From contig DWWI01000149.1 of assembly GCA_019119745.1 (NCBI GenBank), forward strand, positions 1-13,133: a stretch of DNA of 13,133 bases, in the 5' to 3' direction. The notes beneath the pieces are model-generated. The model saw only the letters and a list, made by a program, of their open reading frames with translations. It did not search any database and was not told where the DNA came from. Positions 13,090 through 13,133 of the stretch are shown here, one piece after another. The position numbers and the translations under genes were made by a program. Each line of letters begins with the position of its first letter. Positions within the stretch are counted from its first letter, which is position 1. Source of the DNA: Candidatus Mediterraneibacter gallistercoris (lineage in GTDB: Bacteria; Bacillota_A; Clostridia; Lachnospirales; Lachnospiraceae).

Positions 13090-13101
13090 CGATAAAGATA
13101 T
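13090..13101 (+). repeat. 12-mer repeat, copy 2
   Basis: CGATAAAGATAT, identical to 12998-13009, 18 bases before the start codon at 13120 and overlapping the likely leader of that gene. Confidence 0.6.
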
Positions 13102-13119
13102 TAAAGTTAGGACAGATTT

Positions 13120-13133
13120 ATGGCAACAAAGAG
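13120..13133 (+). CDS. Start of the next element gene (partial)
   Basis: ATG GCA ACA AAG begins MATK and runs off the window. TAGGA (13108-13112) could be its ribosome site. Only four codons are visible, so nothing can be said of the product. Its position after small regulators suggests a replication or transfer gene. Confidence 0.4.

Noticed and set aside
1..13133. CRISPR array, insertion sequence or a known defence system
   Set aside because: No regularly spaced repeats with spacers, no transposase, and no nuclease, toxin or defence gene could be found; the only mobile enzyme is the tyrosine integrase.
12436..13133. Right attachment site of the element inside the window
   Set aside because: No second copy of the tRNA-Gly 3' end occurs to the right of int, so the element must continue past the window.

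Overview
This window looks like a chromosomal segment of a Clostridia bacterium, probably a gut Lachnospiraceae. That is inferred from the strong AGGAGG-type ribosome binding sites, TTGACA/TATAAT-like promoters, gene content and protein style; no database search was possible. The right-hand quarter is the start of an integrated mobile element.

Positions 1-1814 hold the last codons of an unidentified gene, then an eIF2B-type sugar-phosphate isomerase (MtnA family). Next is a small HPr-like protein with no histidine, which has its own promoter. A bidirectional terminator separates this block from two leftward genes.

Positions 1788-4217 (minus strand) hold a MATE efflux transporter and the manganese exporter MntP. 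Both have regulated-looking leaders. The mntP leader contains a structure I read as a yybP-ykoY (Mn2+) riboswitch followed by a textbook terminator/antiterminator. It then has an unexplained GC-rich 91-bp quasi-palindrome before the start codon. The MATE gene has its own promoter, followed within about 25 nt by an intrinsic-terminator hairpin, so its expression is probably controlled by attenuation.

Positions 4260-9585 (plus strand) hold an OmpR-type response regulator and its overlapping sensor kinase, then an AGCS sodium:alanine/glycine symporter with a hairpin leader. After these come hisH and hisF, the two subunits of imidazole glycerol phosphate synthase, closed by a strong terminator.

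Positions 9520-10484 hold ung (uracil-DNA glycosylase) and a tRNA-Gly with anticodon CCC, with clear promoter and terminator.

Positions 10435-13133 are the left end of an element integrated at the tRNA-Gly 3' end. It carries a tyrosine integrase pointing at the tRNA, with three 11-bp-spaced repeats at the end of int that look like integrase arm sites. A CI-like repressor and a Cro-like regulator are divergent around an operator-rich promoter region, followed by a 46-aa ORF, a small excisionase-like HTH protein and a 53-aa zinc-ribbon protein. The final 180 bases hold a minus-strand promoter and terminator that would make a roughly 70-nt antisense RNA, plus a plus-strand hairpin and a repeated 12-mer, all just upstream of a gene that runs off the window. 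I cannot tell from here whether the element is an ICE, an IME or a prophage.
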